A stretch of 64,000 nt of DNA from Pardosa pseudoannulata (GCA_032207245.1 CM063508.1:89865390-89929389); one strand, 5' to 3'; shown: positions 40,601 through 50,010, counted from the first letter of the stretch. Notes: generated by a model not told the origin, from the sequence alone. Numbers and translations: made by a program.

Positions 40601-41200
40601 CTACCACATTCACAAATAAATACTTTAGTACATAAAACTGTACATTAATGCATTCAAGACTGCACCAAAAATTTTTAATTCAAATTTGACACATTCTCCG
40701 CTATTATACCTCTGCAGATCAATATTAGAGTAATGCGAAATTTGTCATTATTTACGTTAACATTATACCTCCATAAGAAATTAATTATTCAATAATTGCT
40801 ATAGGATTTAATGGTGTTAACCTTCCAATCCTTCGGGTCCAACTTCCTAAGATAAGCAGAATTGTCCTCCAGTTCAATTTCTTCGGATAGCTCTTCATCA
40901 TCACCATCCAGATGAGAATTGTCAACCAGTAAATGATTGTTATATTCATTAGCTTTACTCAACTGAAATTTTTCATACCACTTTCCTACAGGTTCTACTT
41001 TTATCTCAGTAAATTCTGCAAGAAAAAAAATAGGGATCAATAAGTTTGCAGATTATTATAGCAAATAAACACATGATCTTTCTTAAAAAATTCAAAGAAA
41101 AAGAAATGTTATACTATAGTTTAAATTTTCTTAATTGTTAAGTGTAGTTACCTTTCAGGCTAGAAAACACTTCTACATGTATACTACTCGTAGGAGACAT
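16056..41200 (-). CDS. DNAJC2: DNAJC2 (zuotin/MPP11) ribosome-associated chaperone, 17 exons
   Basis: DNAJC2 is the J-protein of the ribosome-associated complex. It stimulates Hsp70 on nascent chains and, through its SANT domains, is linked to chromatin. Seventeen exons join in phase from 41200-41152 down to 16121-16056, giving 616 codons against 621 in human. Landmarks: [11 protein letters not shown] and LDPKDWK (about residues 24-81), J domain from [10 protein letters not shown] (82) with HPD at 115-117, [12 protein letters not shown] (about 170-185), [21 protein letters not shown] (about 210-232), a Lys/Glu-rich coiled region (about 238-411), SANT1 from [10 protein letters not shown] (446) through [11 protein letters not shown], and SANT2 from [18 protein letters not shown] (551) to KKDCIKRYK. 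The HPD motif and both SANT tryptophans are intact. The 25-kb span comes from introns carrying transposon relics. Only exon 1 is weakly supported. Confidence 0.95.
17829..17992 (-). CDS. DNAJC2: DNAJC2 exon 16, SANT2
   Basis: [32 protein letters not shown] and KKDCIKRYK. Nearly the whole second SANT repeat. Confidence 0.95.
18848..18961 (-). CDS. DNAJC2: DNAJC2 exon 15, linker
   Basis: [17 protein letters not shown], then SAPTERFD. Matches the inter-SANT linker with its SERF motif. Confidence 0.9.
20238..20338 (-). CDS. DNAJC2: DNAJC2 exon 14, SANT1 end
   Basis: [12 protein letters not shown] and [16 protein letters not shown], ending phase 1 at GTATGT. Confidence 0.93.
20815..20850. repeat. 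(AC/GT)n dinucleotide palindrome
   Basis: ACACACACACATATATGTGT followed by more GT units. (AT)n lies just upstream at 20767-20793. In DNAJC2 intron 13. Confidence 0.9.
21294..21365. repeat. Perfect hairpin, 32-bp arms, 8-base loop
   Basis: Left arm 21294-21325 and right arm 21334-21365 are exact reverse complements around TTGTTAAT. In DNAJC2 intron 13. Weak similarity between TGGCACAAAACTA (left, near 21272) and the complement of TAGATTTGTGCCCA (right, near 21433) hints that the hairpin is the core of a larger MITE. Confidence 0.9.
21544..21608. repeat. (AT)n microsatellite
   Basis: About 64 bases of alternating TA, the longest in the window. Confidence 0.95.
21949..22121 (-). CDS. DNAJC2: DNAJC2 exon 13, SANT1 start
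   Basis: [14 protein letters not shown], a Ser-rich linker, then [17 protein letters not shown] and PAGTNN. First tryptophan of SANT1. Confidence 0.94.
22618..22646 (-). repeat. Poly(A) tail of a retrotransposed sequence
   Basis: A T run of about 27 on the plus strand. Read on the minus strand, AATAAACTCACTAGCC precedes an A run, so a polyadenylation signal sits about 10 bases before the tail, as in a reverse-transcribed mRNA or LINE 3' end. The body (upward of 22647) was not identified. Confidence 0.45.
24044..24113 (-). CDS. DNAJC2: DNAJC2 exon 12
   Basis: [18 protein letters not shown] to FLRE between TTATAG and GTATCT. Confidence 0.88.
24242..24365. mobile_element. hAT-like MITE fragment
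   Basis: CAGGGTTGATAAAAATC followed by TTGATTTAAT and several ATTTAAAT-type motifs resembles the ends of the element at 26486-27309. The second end is unclear. Confidence 0.4.
24671..24840 (-). CDS. DNAJC2: DNAJC2 exon 11
   Basis: Basic helix, then [15 protein letters not shown], matching the EEVEKLCDRLEL region of the family. Confidence 0.9.
25195..25889. mobile_element. CAGGC-ended element with subterminal AGTGAC repeats
   Basis: Ends CAGGCTTGCAA and TTGCAAGCCTG are perfect 11-bp inverted repeats. The six bases AGACTA directly flank both (25189-25194 and 25890-25895), a target-site duplication. Just inside each end lie direct repeats of AGTGACTAAA or GTGAGAAAAGTGAC (about 25227-25280 and 25818-25878). 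Subterminal repeats of this kind are known as transposase binding sites in hAT elements. There is no coding frame. It sits in DNAJC2 intron 10. Confidence 0.7.
26242..26310 (-). CDS. DNAJC2: DNAJC2 exon 10
   Basis: 23 codons, [19 protein letters not shown] to AKLK. Charged helix only; supported by its splice sites and phase 0 at both ends. Confidence 0.85.
26486..27309 (-). mobile_element. hAT element relic with transposase C-terminal fragment
   Basis: Ends CAGGGTTAGAAAAAAATCA and TGATTTAAATCATGCCAACCCTG are inverted hAT-type termini. On the minus strand about 27060-26880 encodes, with one frameshift, [31 protein letters not shown] and VFLLEQLN, matching the hAT C-terminal dimerisation domain (normally SSAGIERxFSxxG...LRNRLG). 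The element fills most of DNAJC2 intron 9, ending 61 bases from exon 9. Confidence 0.7.
27371..27492 (-). CDS. DNAJC2: DNAJC2 exon 9
   Basis: [17 protein letters not shown], then a Lys/Ala/Glu-rich helix, ending EEEER in phase 0 at GTAAAT. Confidence 0.93.
27582..28010 (+). pseudogene. Non-LTR retrotransposon 3' ORF fragment
   Basis: [31 protein letters not shown], a short gap, [18 protein letters not shown] and [13 protein letters not shown] match in order the region after the reverse transcriptase in LINE proteins (typically LYGSETWTL...LRVFERKILR...GHV). Several stops break it. In DNAJC2 intron 8. Confidence 0.6.
29466..29612 (-). repeat. tRNA-derived SINE, fullest copy
   Basis: On the minus strand: a tRNA-like head with box B GGTTCGAATCT (29573-29563), then CTGGCATGG, ATCAGCAGATCCCAGTATT and AGTGGACTCTAGTGCTTC. 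The head folds only loosely and the body is shared with other copies, so it is a SINE and not a tRNA gene. In DNAJC2 intron 8. Confidence 0.65.
29993..30084 (-). CDS. DNAJC2: DNAJC2 exon 8
   Basis: [12 protein letters not shown] and [13 protein letters not shown]. Basic helix thought in the family to contact the ribosome. Confidence 0.92.
30332..30369. repeat. Perfect hairpin, 17-bp arms, 4-base loop
   Basis: CTTCTGCCTAACAATAT, TAAG and the exact complement. A direct repeat GAAATTTCTCTCAAA lies just upstream twice, about 26 bases apart. In DNAJC2 intron 7. Confidence 0.9.
31187..31252 (-). CDS. DNAJC2: DNAJC2 exon 7
   Basis: [21 protein letters not shown]. Strongly conserved; splits a Trp codon with exon 6. 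Confidence 0.93.
32468..32548 (-). CDS. DNAJC2: DNAJC2 exon 6
   Basis: [11 protein letters not shown], then [10 protein letters not shown] plus TG, before GTATGC. Zuotin homology domain. Confidence 0.9.
33514..33658 (-). CDS. DNAJC2: DNAJC2 exon 5
   Basis: [20 protein letters not shown], then [16 protein letters not shown]. End of the J domain and start of the zuotin homology domain. Confidence 0.94.
33760..33858 (-). CDS. DNAJC2: DNAJC2 exon 4, HPD motif
   Basis: [17 protein letters not shown] to DYFTCITK. Contains the Hsp70-activating HPD loop; donor GTTTGT. Confidence 0.95.
34397..36206 (+). mobile_element. mariner element relic, interrupted
   Basis: Inverted ends share GCCTTTTAAGTTTTTA at about 34401 and 36181-36200. 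Between them are mariner transposase pieces on the plus strand: [16 protein letters not shown] and [16 protein letters not shown] (N-terminal half), PETKQRS near 35050, then [47 protein letters not shown] and [15 protein letters not shown] (C-terminal half). Many stops and shifts. About 530 bases of unrelated sequence with an (AT)n start separate the halves (35105-35633). In DNAJC2 intron 3. Confidence 0.75.
35105..35633. repeat. Unclassified insert within the mariner relic
   Basis: Starts with (AT)n at 35108-35132. Transposase similarity stops before it and resumes at 35634 with [11 protein letters not shown]. No ORF or terminal repeats were recognised. 'gccatctattggc' near 35578 is partly complementary to 'ccaatagagggcgc' near 34425. 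Confidence 0.4.
36388..36445. repeat. Perfect hairpin, 21-bp arms, 16-base loop
   Basis: ATATTAGCCCTTTGATATAA plus T (36388-36408) is exactly reversed at 36425-36445. Lies in DNAJC2 intron 3, about 180 bases beyond the mariner relic. Confidence 0.9.
36572..36647 (-). CDS. DNAJC2: DNAJC2 exon 3, start of J domain
   Basis: [15 protein letters not shown] to DEDIKKA plus T, before GTAAGT. Helix I of the J domain. Confidence 0.93.
36648..40821. other. DNAJC2 intron 2, largest intron
   Basis: 4.2 kb with (AT)n near 38611-38630 and A/T runs near 40072-40130 and 40249-40262. Around 37430-38095 the minus strand has stretches with few stops that look like decayed coding sequence, but no family was recognised. 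Confidence 0.5.
40822..41015 (-). CDS. DNAJC2: DNAJC2 exon 2
   Basis: [17 protein letters not shown], an acidic stretch ([10 protein letters not shown]) and LDPKDWK, ending phase 0 at GTTAAC. It matches the segment before the J domain. Confidence 0.92.
41152..41200 (-). CDS. DNAJC2: DNAJC2 exon 1 (start codon)
   Basis: [16 protein letters not shown] plus G before a GTAACT donor. It leaves phase 1, exactly what exon 2 needs. This short N-terminus is not conserved in the family, so the choice rests on phase, donor quality and distance. Confidence 0.65.
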
Positions 41201-41639
41201 GCTATAATGATTAAGAACTTTTGCCGGTTTTCTCAATTCAATCTAAACAAATATAGCACCATACACCAAGATGACCACGAGAAGAGAGAGATGTCAAGAA
41301 TTTATTGCTGCCATTTCGATTGGTAAAAATAATTCATTTGTAAATATCCTAGATCCTCCTAGATATTCACCTTCCTAGATCCACCTTCTAAATTTCGGAT
41401 GATAAAATCATCTAGAAATAAAATAATATGAAATAAAGATGACAGTTTTAATTAATAGTGTTTAATTTATTCGTTTAACAGTCTTATAATTTGTTTATTC
41501 TAATTTCATTGTATTATTATTTGTAAAATATGAAAGTTATGCTTATATAAGTACAATTCTTTAAATAGTTTGTATAAAAATTTAAAATTGCAAAATATTT
41601 AAATAATGTAAAAATAACGAGAATGCCATATTTTTTTTT

Positions 41640-41776
41640 TAACATTAGATATCAATCATCCGGAGTGAAGTGCTACTTGTTTGTGTGCTGTCTCGTTAGC
41701 AACCGTTGCCCTTGGATAATGAAGTAAACGCCATTTTCTCCGTTTCTAGGCGACGACATACGCTTGTTGACATCCA
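41640..41776. promoter_or_regulatory. CpG-bearing promoter-like block upstream of DNAJC2
   Basis: A local rise in CpG in an otherwise CpG-poor neighbourhood, 440-570 bases upstream of the DNAJC2 start. It contains TTAGCAACCGTTGCCC (X-box half sites, back to back) and GTTTCTAGGCGAC. A plus-strand CATCCAG|GTGAAT donor at about 41776-41779 would fit a non-coding first exon of a divergent transcript. No TATA box assigned. Confidence 0.4.
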
Positions 41777-44617
41777 GGTGAATATAGAAATTTGTATTTG
41801 ATTTTGCTCTTATTTTTCTTTGTTTCGACTTAACGCATATAATATTGTTATGTTGTCCTTTAGAGAGCTAATATTTCGTCAATTTAAGATAAAACTTTTG
41901 TGCTAATTGTAATTTTTGTAATGTGTCATATGTTCTATATTAATTATTAACTCGAAGGCGTTAAGATTCCAAATAAATTATAAAAAATTTCATTTGTTGA
42001 TGCTCTCGTTTAACGAATTTACGAAATATGCTCTATTAATTTAATGACGTTGCAGAAAACGCGTTGTAGATATTTGATAAGATAGTAAGCTAATCAGTTG
42101 ATTCATATTTCTCAATAAGTCAAGCCTTATCCAAAATTTTAGTCTTATTTTATTTTAGGCCGTTAATTAAATTCGTATTCTAGCCTCTCATTTTGCTTTT
42201 GTTGTTTAAAACTGAAGCATATATTTCATAGAAAATGTGATCACCATTTTAAATGAGTGGATTGATAAATTAATTTAAAAAAAATAAACTAATATTTTTG
42301 CGTAACAAAACTAGCATATGTAATCTTTATCTGTTAACTACACTCGTAGTCCGTCAATAAATTCTATGTGCATGCATGTTGCTTAATGTTCTTATCACTA
42401 CATGATTTGTTTAACCTTCCTTTCAATCCTGTTAACAAAATTTAGCTCACTACATACTGACATGTTTTTAGGTAGGACTGTATTAGGTATACAGTGATGT
42501 GGATGTAAATAATCTTTTTGGTGTGAGGTTTATAGATTAGTAATGATACTGTGTTTAGTAATTGCCAGTATTCCATTTTAAAAAGGTATTACATACAATA
42601 ACAGAGCAACTCTTGAAATGTTTCTTACATTGTGAATTAATCATAATAGTACATTTTTATGTAGCTCTATTGTGGTAAAGTTAGATTAATGTATTGTTTA
42701 TTTTATACTGTAGTAACATAGCTTCATTTCTTCAATTTTGAATAAATATTTAGTCTTCATAAGATAGTTATACAAGTTCAATACTATATTATATAGATAA
42801 AGAAAACAAAGTTGTTTTGGTTCCTATTTTAAAGGATATTTCAGCTCTAAAACACTTAAGTTATTCATAGCTTATGTAGTTTATGAAATTAAGTAATTAA
42901 GGTAAGACACCAAAATTATATGTATAATATATTTGTAAATGTAGATATTCCCTATTTTTATTTATTTAAAGATAATGACATTTTAATCGTGTTCCTTAAA
43001 TATTGAGAGCTTTGTATTTAATTGACATTTTACTAGTTCTTTTTGATTTAAAGGCTGTTTTATAATTTATTTTAAATAATTTGATTTATCAAATTAAAAA
43101 GAATAAAATTTTGTGATTTGGGAGGTTTTGTACAGCAAGTACATTTTTTTCGTGAATAGATAAATACAGTAAAATTAATTTATAAATTATTCTCGTAAAT
43201 GAAATTTCATAAAAATGAACAAACCAGCTCCTTTCATTACTTGTTTTGTTTCTATGAAGAAATATATTTCTAGTTTAGATCTACAGTTATTAATAATTTA
43301 CTATTGAATTATTATTAAAAGGGGCAATGAGATGGGTAATAAATATGACATTGAAACTGAAGTTAATTGTAAAGGATAGTATCTGTTAGAAAATAAATAT
43401 TATGTGTCTATAACTTTCTTCCAGTTTTTCAAATTTTATATTTTGTGTATGGAGTTTATTTAAAACTTTTACTAGCATAGACTTGAGTCAGAAAAATAAT
43501 ACACTGTTTTTCAAATATGCATTTAATGACAATATCTTTTCATTTTTACTGTGTTCAATATCTAAGACATAGCATTCTACCCTTGGAGCATCACAGATGC
43601 ATCTTGGTTTTACTTTTTGTTTTCCTTTAAATATCTTCAAACTCTTAACCCTATGCTCTCCAATTTAATTTTCATCATTTCCAGCAGTCTGGTCTAAATT
43701 AATGTTGGAGTTTTATCAATTAATTGCCATCTTAGTAATTTTAATTGTGTCAAGCAATTGGGAACAGAAATTCTAAAAATTTTAAAAATTGTGTTGAGTA
43801 ACACTCATATATTATAAATGGTACAAAATAAATGTGATGTCAAGTCACTTGTCATTGAAATATAAAAGGTTAATTACATTTTTCACATAATTTAAAGATG
43901 TCTTTTAATAAATTGATTAAAAGAGTGTATTGCACTGAAATAACAATATGCTAGACTTTTATTTTTCCAAATGTAGTAAGACGAGCACATAAATTGATTT
44001 TGAAAAATGTGCTTTTTTACATATAATAGAGCTATATACCATAATTCATTAAAGTGATTTCATTCAAATTATTTATTCTGTAATTGTGCTGTAATGTTAG
44101 TTTTAAATTACTAACTATAAGATATTACTGTTATACTTATTTTTAAATAGTTCATTAACTGAAAAAATTATCAGATTTGTTTTATACCTCTTTCAATCAA
44201 ATAAGTTGTTTAATAAATATTAATACTTATTAATGATTGCATTTACATTTTACATTTTGATTGTGGTAGTATCTAATTCAAGCATGCTAATAAATCACTT
44301 TTTAAATTTAATTAATTTATTTCTTTGTTTTTATTTGTTAGGAAATAAATGGAATTTTGTATCAGACTTTAAAAAAGTTTTTATTTAAGAAAAAAAAAGT
44401 GATCATTGATAACTAATTTTTTATAATATGATATATAAAAAAAATGTGACTTTATAATTTTTTTCAAGTTATCAATGCAATAAATTTGGCCTCACCCTTA
44501 TCTATAAGGAAATTTTATTGTCTTTAAATATGTAATGGCTATAGTTTTAAAACACAGTTCAGTTTTTAGAGTCATGACTTTTTTTTTTTTAATGTTTTAA
44601 GTAATATATTAGTTATG
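41777..44617. other. Intergenic or long intron, nothing recognised
   Basis: AT-rich with no exon, transposase match or repeat that I can name. It may be intron of a plus-strand gene starting at 41640-41776. Confidence 0.5.
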
Positions 44618-44619
44618 TA

Positions 44620-46675
44620 CCCCCAAGTTGCCAAAATATTATAGACACCCTCTAATACAGTCGAACTTACAGTCGATAACTCTACTTCCTATAAGTTGAA
44701 TAATCCGCTAACTCGAACTTTTAATCAAGTCCCGAATCATTTCTATACTTTTCTTTAAAAAACTGTCTCGATAACTCGAAGTGAACATCTTCTAACTCGA
44801 AGTTTTTGTGATATATTTCCCCAATAAAAAACACAATTCTGTTCAAAACTTCGAATGCCAGTCCACTCGTGACCTTCAAGAACCTTCTTTCTTGAAGGTC
44901 ATGAATAAGCACATGACGCTATTCACATCTTACAACAATACCTGGAGACCATCCAGGGTATAGACAACAGTCTATATAACTGTGTTAAAAAATTAGGTTA
45001 ATTTGTGAATGCCAACAACCTTAAAAATAGCTGTTTTTTTCAAATGAGATTTACATGGTATGTATACTAATTAATATGTAATGAGGCCAAATTTCTTGAG
45101 TTTTTAACCTTTTGAATCCATTCTTCTCTTGTTATTTACATAGGCTATTAAAAATTGAAATGCATACAACTATAGTATTATGGCATATATCAAATCATTT
45201 AAACCATGTCGACCCATCTTAAGTGCCACTTGAGAGGAAAAGTAGGTAACTTCGATAACTCGAACTTCGGATAAGTCGAATATATTTGGGGGTCCCCTGA
45301 GACTTTAAGTTATTGAAGTTCGACTGTAATGAGTTAGTTCACCTTTAGCTTTGATCACAGATGATATTCTTCTTGGAATGAACTCAGCAAGTACTGATGC
45401 TATTCCTGAGAAAAGTTGGACCATATTGACATAATAGCAGTTTTAAATTTAGCCAGATTAGATGGTGTAAATTTCTAAGCTTTGAAGTGACATTTTAACC
45501 ATGCTCCATTGAATTACAGCCAGGGAGCTAAGCTTACTATGGAAACAGATTAAACTATGATTGATGTTCATTAATTTAATTTAAGACCAATTGAGCTAAG
45601 TGGCAAAGTGTATTGTTCTGCTGATTATTGTTATCTTTATAAGGGTACATAATAACTATAAACAAGTATATGTGTTTGGCAATAATGTTCAGGCAAGCTG
45701 TATTGTTCGACTTGTGTCCTCAGATATCACGTTAACTTGTTGTAAACCCATGGAAAATATTCTGTACACTAATTGCTTTACCATTAGCCTGAAGAGTTCT
45801 CATTTGGCAAAAGGGGTTCATTAATTTTTGCTATTTGAACCATATTCTGCCATCTGCATGATTGAGCAGAAAATGAGATTCGTAAGGTCAAGCTCTTTTT
45901 TTCCAGCCCATAACAAGCATCTCTCTCTCTCTCTCTCTTTTGTGTGTGTGAAACCAACGACATTTCTTATGGCCTCCTGCTGCTAAAGTCCATCCTTTAT
46001 GAAGTCTGTCGAATATAAATTGTGGTGGGGCCTGTCATATTATCCCTCATTTATCATAAATGACTAAGACATTTTGTTTTCAAACATATATTTACTATCA
46101 TGCATGCACACACACATTACATTTACATACATTTCATATAAAATATAAATAAGAATGTAGCATCATCAAACAGTTAGGTTCCGACTGTTGGTTCTTGTTA
46201 AGGTAAATCAAACTAAATATTGTTTGGCAATTTCACTAGTTTAGTGTTGATGCAAGTTATTATCAAAGGGATCTGAGTCTACCTCATTTGTGATATATCT
46301 GCATTAAATTCAGCTGTAATTTATCTGGTTTTTGACCTTCTGTTGCCATAGAGTATGCATGCTACTCTATTTTCACCTCTCTCATTCACCAGTCTTTTTC
46401 CAAACTGAATATTCCATATCACTTGGAAGTTTTTTCTCTTAACTGCCATTCGCTAAAAACTTGAGATACTGTTCAGAAAGAAAATCTAGAATGAATTATA
46501 ATTTCAGAGATGTACTAGTTTGTCATGCACTATTTATCATCCCTTATTCTAAGTTACTTAAATCTTTCATCCAAAACTGAGTATTAATTATATAGACAAC
46601 TCTGCATTATTAGGTCATCATAGGAAGATTTACTTTTAAATAAGGGGTGTCTCTAATTTTTTTGACTACTTAGTG
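44620..46675 (-). mobile_element. Tc1-type element relic with nested pogo-type element
   Basis: Ends CCCCCAAGTTGCCAAAATAT... and the complement of ...AATTTTTTTGACTACTTAGTG are imperfect inverted repeats bounded by TA. Just right of the nested element the minus strand reads LAKFKTAIMSIWSNFSQE, then in shifted frame a segment like RRISSVIKAKGELT, a typical Tc1 transposase C-terminus. The rest is too decayed to read. Subtracting the insert leaves about 1.4 kb, normal for Tc1. Confidence 0.55.
44658..45326. mobile_element. pogo/Tigger-type non-autonomous element
   Basis: Starts CAGTCGAACTT and ends AAGTTCGACTG, flanked by TA (44656-44657, 45327-45328). Subterminal ATAACTCGAA-type motifs repeat many times near both ends, as in pogo-group MITEs. 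A small internal hairpin (GACCTTCAAG...CTTGAAGGTC) lies near 44870-44900. A 63-codon minus-strand frame inside matches no transposase. Confidence 0.65.
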
Positions 46676-48571
46676 TATGATTTTAAAAATTTTACTTGTG
46701 TAAAAAACATGTTAAAAAAAAAAAAAAAAGAGATTTTGTCACTTTTTTCTTCTTTGTGTACCATCTTTCTTACCTTTCGTAAGGCTTCTAATCAATCCTG
46801 CTAACATTATTAGAATTAATCTATGAAAATTTTTGTAAAACATGAGTCATTATTTGTGAAGATTTTTATTTTATTGTAACACACATAGTAACATTGTGGT
46901 ATTATTACCAGCTTCTGCAGAAACTTTTGAACTTTTTTACCTAAAGTCTAAATAAGATTTCAGCTTTTATCTTATAACTTTGTAACTGACTAATACTTTT
47001 GTGAATCCAGGATAGTCATGTCCATGAATAAAAAGATTTCCAAAATTAAATAAAATTGGGTTATTTAAAATATCTTCTTTGATAAAACACCAAGAATCAA
47101 GAATATGGAAGGGGGTTGCCTTCCCTTTACTTTACACCAATAACAATCCAGAAAGAATTTCCAACCTGTCTGGAAAGTTAGACCATTGGTATATCCTGTG
47201 CACTTATAAAATTTGAGAGAGCTTACTGCCTTTTTCCAGGAAATATGTTCTTGAATTAAAGAGACCCACCTGGCCTCTACCAAAGTTCCATGTATGTTTG
47301 AGAAAATTTTTCTAATCTTCTTCATTTCCATCTTTTTAATTGAAGATATTTCAGAGAAAGTAAAGCAATATGCTTACTTGTATTTCGTTATTATTAAATA
47401 TTTAGTGGTGGTGAGTATAGTATTGTCAATTGTTGTTTCATCATAGATGTAAAAAAAAGCTGAATTATTAATAAATTAAAAAGATCTGGGTTATATTTGT
47501 TTGTTAAGGGAACTTTGAAGTTAAACAAGATTTAATCTCAAAACAAAATTGCATGTAATGTCCAACACTTCTTTAGAGGTCATGTGCAAGTATGAGTTTT
47601 AAGTAAGAATTAATATATTCACTTTTCAAGTGGTAAAATATCCAGCCAAAATTTTTTAGAATCATTCCTAATGACTTTCATTTCAAATTCTTGGATTTTA
47701 CAAATTACGTTCATGATAATGCTGTATTGTCACTGGTCAGCCACAATGCAAAAGGATTCCATATTTGACCATCTCAACTTAACCTCCTAGGAAGATTAGG
47801 AAGAGAAGAAGTCTGACCCTTGGTCACTGTCTGCTCTTTTCTCCTTCCCCTTCAAATAGGAATGTTGGAAATCTGATGATAGTTCAAACCTGTTCTGTCC
47901 CATCTTTGAAACCCCTGTTTTGTAAATTCTATGTAATGTTTCATCACATCAATTCCCAAATTTTATATTTCATTGAGATTGATTTTAAATTATTTCAAGT
48001 ATAGTTTTAGTTATTGATTTCAGTAACTAACAATATGTAGAATCATATACTTGTGTGATATAATTGAAAATTTTATTAGGAAAAAAAATCATGCATTTTT
48101 TAAATATCTTGCAGCAGTATTGAAAAAATCTACCTTCAGTAATTCTTCATTTCTTTCATTATGAATGCTTGTTTTCATGCTTTGTCTATTTCTAGTTTGC
48201 TTTGCAAGTTAAAATAGTGAACTTACCAAATCTTTAACTGTTTCCTGTTTACACAAGTAATAGAATCTTTGACAAATTATATATCACCTTCAATAATAAT
48301 ATCTTTACATGAAATATTACTACACCGCCCTAAATCAAATAGTGTTTAAAAATTTTAGGTTAAAAAAAATTGGGTTGTGAAATGGTTCCATCATTTGCAC
48401 TTGAATGTTTTAACAGATACTCTCCCCATTAACACCTTTCTATAAAATATATATTATATCAGTACAGAGTCCATGCTAGTTTATTGTTATTATTATATGT
48501 AAATTCCACTAACATAGCTTTATGTAAATTTGGAACATAGAAGCCTTCCTCCTATTCTTCTAACCAAAATA
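46676..48571. other. Intergenic, no gene recognised
   Basis: An 88-codon minus-strand open frame at 47331-47065 has no recognised motif and no codon or context support. Otherwise AT-rich sequence. Confidence 0.45.
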
Positions 48572-48760
48572 ATATCCACGGATGGCTCTAAAACAGATTC
48601 TGATATAAGCTCCACCTTCATATTCTTCGCAAACTGAGCAATACTATACTTTTAAACTCTTCACACAATATTCTAAGCAGAACTACATGCCAATCTGTAC
48701 TTATCCAATTAAAAAAAACTGACGATGGAAAATCAAATTCTTGTACTAAAATTAGATCTC
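48572..48760 (+). pseudogene. LINE RNase H fragment
   Basis: ISTDGSKTDSDISSTFIFFA followed by IFxAELHANLYL resembles the RNase H domain of Jockey/R1-type retrotransposons (YTDGSK..., then FTAELxAI). The TDG aspartate and AEL glutamate are kept; stops interrupt the rest. Confidence 0.5.
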
Positions 48761-48998
48761 ACAATTATAGTATACTAAAACCACATGTAAGTGTAAATAA
48801 ACAACTATATAAAACTAAAAATATAAGACCGTTATATTTTTTATAAAACAGTGATAAAACTAAAATTTTAACTAAACTTATAACGGATCAAGGTTAATTC
48901 TTGTAAATGCTGTGAAAGGATTAAAATATTGTAATAGGGTACCAAAATTGTGCCTTTTTCCGTAAGAATTTGACGTGCTTTAGCTGCTTAGGTTAACG

Positions 48999-49153
48999 TG
49001 ATTTTTAATCCATCCATTTACTAAGCTTTTGAATAAGATCTCAACTTGTTATATATTTCGTGTTTCCCTCATTACATTCTACGTCTTTTCTATAAAATAG
49101 AGTGATTTCCAATCCATCCATTTACTACGCTTTTAAATACAATCTCTCAACTT
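48999..49153 (+). repeat. Direct repeat, about 50 bp, 104-bp spacing
   Basis: AATCCATCCATTTACTA-GCTTTT followed by AA-A-ATCT-CAACTT occurs at 48999-49047 and 49103-49153 with few differences. Looks like two units of a tandem duplication. Confidence 0.8.
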
Positions 49154-49163
49154 AAAAAAACGA

Positions 49164-50010
49164 GTCAGCAAGTACCAGCGGTTCATTTTTCGCATCGCGC
49201 TAAATATCCCCTATATAATAATAGCCTAAGGTGTCTGTCGGCAAATTTTTGAAGCGGTTGTACCTGGAATGGATTCCTCGGCTAAGGGCAGGCGATTAAA
49301 TTTATCAATTTATTCACGTAATAAATAGGTAAAAATAACATTTTTTTTCTAGCATTATGACGTCATTCCTTTAACCATCTCATATAATCATTTCTTGTTT
49401 TAAATTATTTAAATATCGCGTGCATTATTTTCATACGTTTTATCGCTGAACTTACATATTAAGCAAATAATTTTCTTTTATATTTGACTTAAATAATAGA
49501 TTAAGTATATAAGTGATAATTTTAAATTCAATCATCGATTATTTTTTGTTGTAATGAAAATTTTATCATCGGTATTAACAATAAATTCTTTTCATATAAG
49601 TCGAGGACTACTAAATATCTAACTTTTAATTTATATATATTTGGAAATTAAGAAGTTTGTTTGTTTGTTATACATAACCACATGGTTTGACTAAATGAAT
49701 TCCATGTGATTCTAAACTGTATTACAGGATCGGGGGACTCTAGAGGAGTATGACGATAAATAAACTATTTAGAGTGAACCAGATAATTCTCAGCCAAAAA
49801 ACAAACCATTTTATTACCTGCCTCATTGGGTACTTAACAGTTCTGGAATATTAAAAATTTTACTGATCCCGTCATATGATGGGCTATATGCTAGTTAAAA
49901 ATATTTACACATCGCTTGCTAGAAATGATAACTTTTCTATCAAAAACGAGGCAGACTATCATCGTAAATTTTCGCGGATGGCAAAATATTAACCGCCAAT
50001 ACTTGCTGAC
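49164..50010. mobile_element. Unassigned element with inverted repeats
   Basis: GTCAGCAAGTA-CAGCGGTT at the left end matches the reverse complement of AACCGCCAATACTTGCTGAC at the right. Similarity continues inward for 35-80 bases (CGCATCGCG against CGCGGATGG, TTTTTGA-AG motifs). No clear target duplication and no transposase frame. Confidence 0.5.

Noticed and set aside
41680..41740. Alternative DNAJC2 start (minus-strand ATG in the CpG block, MAFTSLSKGN)
   Set aside because: It would need a weak GTTGCT donor; the ATG at 41200 has a much better donor with the same phase.
44721..44912. 63-codon frame inside the pogo-type element
   Set aside because: No transposase motif; it overlaps the subterminal repeats.
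47065..47331. 88-codon minus-strand open frame
   Set aside because: No recognised domain, no splice or promoter context, and no relation to the flanking elements.
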